Shown in pieces: positions 5,973 through 7,189 of a DNA stretch of 7,189 nt. The stretch is from contig DQAM01000486.1 of assembly GCA_003523545.1 (NCBI GenBank), positions 1 to 7,189 of the forward strand, read 5' to 3'. The notes beneath the pieces were generated by a model. It was not told the DNA's origin. It was given only the letters and a program-made list of their open reading frames with translations, and did no database searches. This DNA comes from Dysgonomonas sp. GTDB lineage: Bacteria > Bacteroidota > Bacteroidia > Bacteroidales > Dysgonomonadaceae. A program made the position numbers and the translations under genes. Every line of letters starts with the position of its first letter. Position 1 is the stretch's first letter.

Positions 5973-6473
5973 ATGAGTTATACTATGAAATTTCCATCAG
6001 CTGATAAATGGGTAACCAGCCCACAGAGAAAAGGTATTATGATAAAGTTAAATGCATCGGTCGATGAAGTGTGGAAGTTTGTAGCCAACCCGGCAAATAT
6101 ATTTTCTAACTGTTGTGGTGTAAATAGTGTCGAATCAACAACAAACGATTCGGGAAAATGCACCGAATATACAATCTACTATGAAGCTGAGGATGGTAGT
6201 GAGGATATGGTCGCTCGTTCCGCAATGGTTTGGTATGAATCTAATCAAGGTTGGGCTTCTCTTGATGAAGAACCACATCCTATGGGTTTTGAACAATCAC
6301 TTTTATTGGTAACAATAGAAGAAAAAGAGGAAAAAACTATATTGAACTGGAATATGTATTATGACATTACAAACGATGAAATGCTGCAAATGTTCATAGC
6401 AGGATTGGATCAATCGCTGAAAGGAGAAGTAGCCCAGATTCTCATTCAAAGATTTGGTGGTAGATTGATATAA
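5973..6473 (+). CDS. START/SRPBCC-domain protein
   Basis: The 166-residue protein is the length of a single SRPBCC (START/Bet v 1/polyketide-cyclase-like) domain, a helix-grip fold with a deep ligand pocket. The diagnostic opening is GIMIKLNASVDEVWKFVANP (21-40), the strand then helix where A-x-x-x-V-W-x-x-x-x-x-P is typical. Antiparallel strands follow at about 62-72, 79-90, 107-116 and 121-130, and the long C-terminal helix is at 135-162. No catalytic residues can be assigned; relatives bind lipids, polyketides or cofactors. The start is ATG 5973 (Met5 is a weaker alternative). It is a single-gene unit divergent from the kinase gene, with a -7-like box and a palindrome upstream, and its stop is 3 bases from the converging DUF421 gene. 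Confidence 0.85.
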   Translation: MSYTMKFPSADKWVTSPQRKGIMIKLNASVDEVWKFVANPANIFSNCCGVNSVESTTNDSGKCTEYTIYYEAEDGSEDMVARSAMVWYESNQGWASLDEEPHPMGFEQSLLLVTIEEKEEKTILNWNMYYDITNDEMLQMFIAGLDQSLKGEVAQILIQRFGGRLI

Positions 6474-6476
6474 TAG

Positions 6477-7189
6477 TTAGTTTTTATCCACCTTATCCAT
6501 ATCAAGTTCATCCACCTTGTTTACCTCACCTTGTTTGTTTTTATTCATTATATTACCATCTTTATCAATCACATAAAAACCTCTCTTAGGCGTGTATTCG
6601 GCAGCGAACAATTCATCATAGTTTTCATAACCTAAATCGCTTAGATGCTTCTTCAGCCAATTTTCATCATGTCCCGAACTTTTAAGTTCTTCTTTTACAA
6701 TGTCGCCGTTACTAATTAATAAGTAAGATTCCGAACCTTTGTTCTTTTTAATAATGGTAAATTCGCCGTCTGTTTCAAATACTACTTCGTCAACATCAAG
6801 CAACGAAAATATTTCGCTTTCCCTGAGTTTAGCCCGGAACTGGTCGATGCCCAGATTGTTCTTCTTCATTATTTCAAGGTTGATTTTGCCGTCTTTAATT
6901 ATTATTTCCGGCTCGCCATGGATAATACGGCTAAAGAAGTTGACCCTGAGCAACAACCTGACGAGTATGTTAAGGATAAACCACACCAGCATGGCAAATC
7001 CGAGAATCCAGACACGGGTATCGGGCATATAGATAATGCTACCAACCAAAGCTCCGAGTACAATGGTGTTTACGGTGTCGAGAGGGGTAAGGTTAGCCAT
7101 TTGGGTTTTTCCTGTCATACGTAGGAAGAGCAGCACCCCAATCATACCGAGAATGAGTTTTATTGTTACAGTGGAAAAAACGGTAAAAA
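6477..7189 (-). CDS. DUF421/YetF-family membrane protein, 5' end beyond the window
   Basis: The frame continues from the stop at 6477-6479 to the right edge. An internal ATG at 7145 would give 222 residues, but the 14 codons before it remain open and hydrophobic (FTVFSTVTIKLILG), completing the first membrane helix usual in this family, so the true start lies beyond 7189. Numbering from the internal Met, the family block LRMTGKTQMANLTPLDTV (8-25) is followed by helices at about 26-40 and 45-67. A cytosolic C-terminal domain follows, with GEPEIIIKDGKIN (77-89), LRESEIFSLLDVDEVVFETDG (107-127) and a second strand-rich half (about 141-200). Relatives are the YetF/YrbG/YkjA-like inner-membrane proteins of poorly known function, some in spore or stress settings. 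The last 20 residues are a charged K/D/N tail with a KVD repeat. Confidence 0.93.
   Translation of the reverse strand, partial: FTVFSTVTIKLILGMIGVLLFLRMTGKTQMANLTPLDTVNTIVLGALVGSIIYMPDTRVWILGFAMLVWFILNILVRLLLRVNFFSRIIHGEPEIIIKDGKINLEIMKKNNLGIDQFRAKLRESEIFSLLDVDEVVFETDGEFTIIKKNKGSESYLLISNGDIVKEELKSSGHDENWLKKHLSDLGYENYDELFAAEYTPKRGFYVIDKDGNIMNKNKQGEVNKVDELDMDKVDKN

Noticed and set aside
3631..6476. Integron-like array of small gene cassettes
   Set aside because: The gene types fit, but orientations alternate, genes have their own promoters, and no attC-like inverted core sites or integrase are visible.

Overview
The window looks like chromosomal DNA from a member of the Bacteroidetes, probably Bacteroidales (Bacteroides, Parabacteroides, Dysgonomonas or a relative). 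The evidence is the recurring TAnnTTTG-type -7 promoter box of this phylum (TAACTTTG, TACTTTTG, TATCTTTG, TACCTTTG) 20-40 bases before starts, weak or absent Shine-Dalgarno sequences, moderately low GC, and gene families common there. This is inference from sequence style; there is no rRNA or other marker gene in the window.

Left part (1-3630). Two AraC-family regulators are transcribed divergently from a 136-bp intergenic region. The left one (minus strand) is followed by the start of a small NTF2/SnoaL-like protein gene that runs off the window. The right one (plus strand) leads a tight operon: AraC regulator, membrane-anchored metallophosphoesterase, and a second SnoaL-like protein, with gaps of 11 and 20 bases. 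Each arm therefore pairs an AraC regulator with a SnoaL-like protein. The shared intergenic region carries a 10-bp direct repeat (TTTTGTATAG) with a 21-bp period, just upstream of the right-hand -7 box. That is a good candidate AraC operator.

Right part (3631-7189). This is a run of single-gene or two-gene units: a GNAT acetyltransferase (+), then convergently a DinB-like four-helix protein (-) lying behind an aminoglycoside-phosphotransferase-like kinase (-). Divergent from the kinase is a START/SRPBCC-domain protein (+), which converges on a DUF421/YetF-type membrane protein (-). The 5' end of the DUF421 gene lies beyond the right edge. The divergent kinase/SRPBCC intergenic region holds a perfect 18-bp palindrome (5927-5944) immediately downstream of the likely SRPBCC -7 box.

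Taken together, the genes are regulators plus small enzymes of superfamilies that modify or bind small molecules (acetyl transfer, phosphoryl transfer, DinB-type thiol or metal chemistry, SnoaL and START ligand pockets) and two envelope proteins. No shared pathway can be proved from the sequence. I see no rRNA, tRNA, CRISPR array, transposase, integrase, integron attC site or replication origin. No gap between genes exceeds 136 bases, so there is no long non-coding stretch. No clear rho-independent terminators were found.
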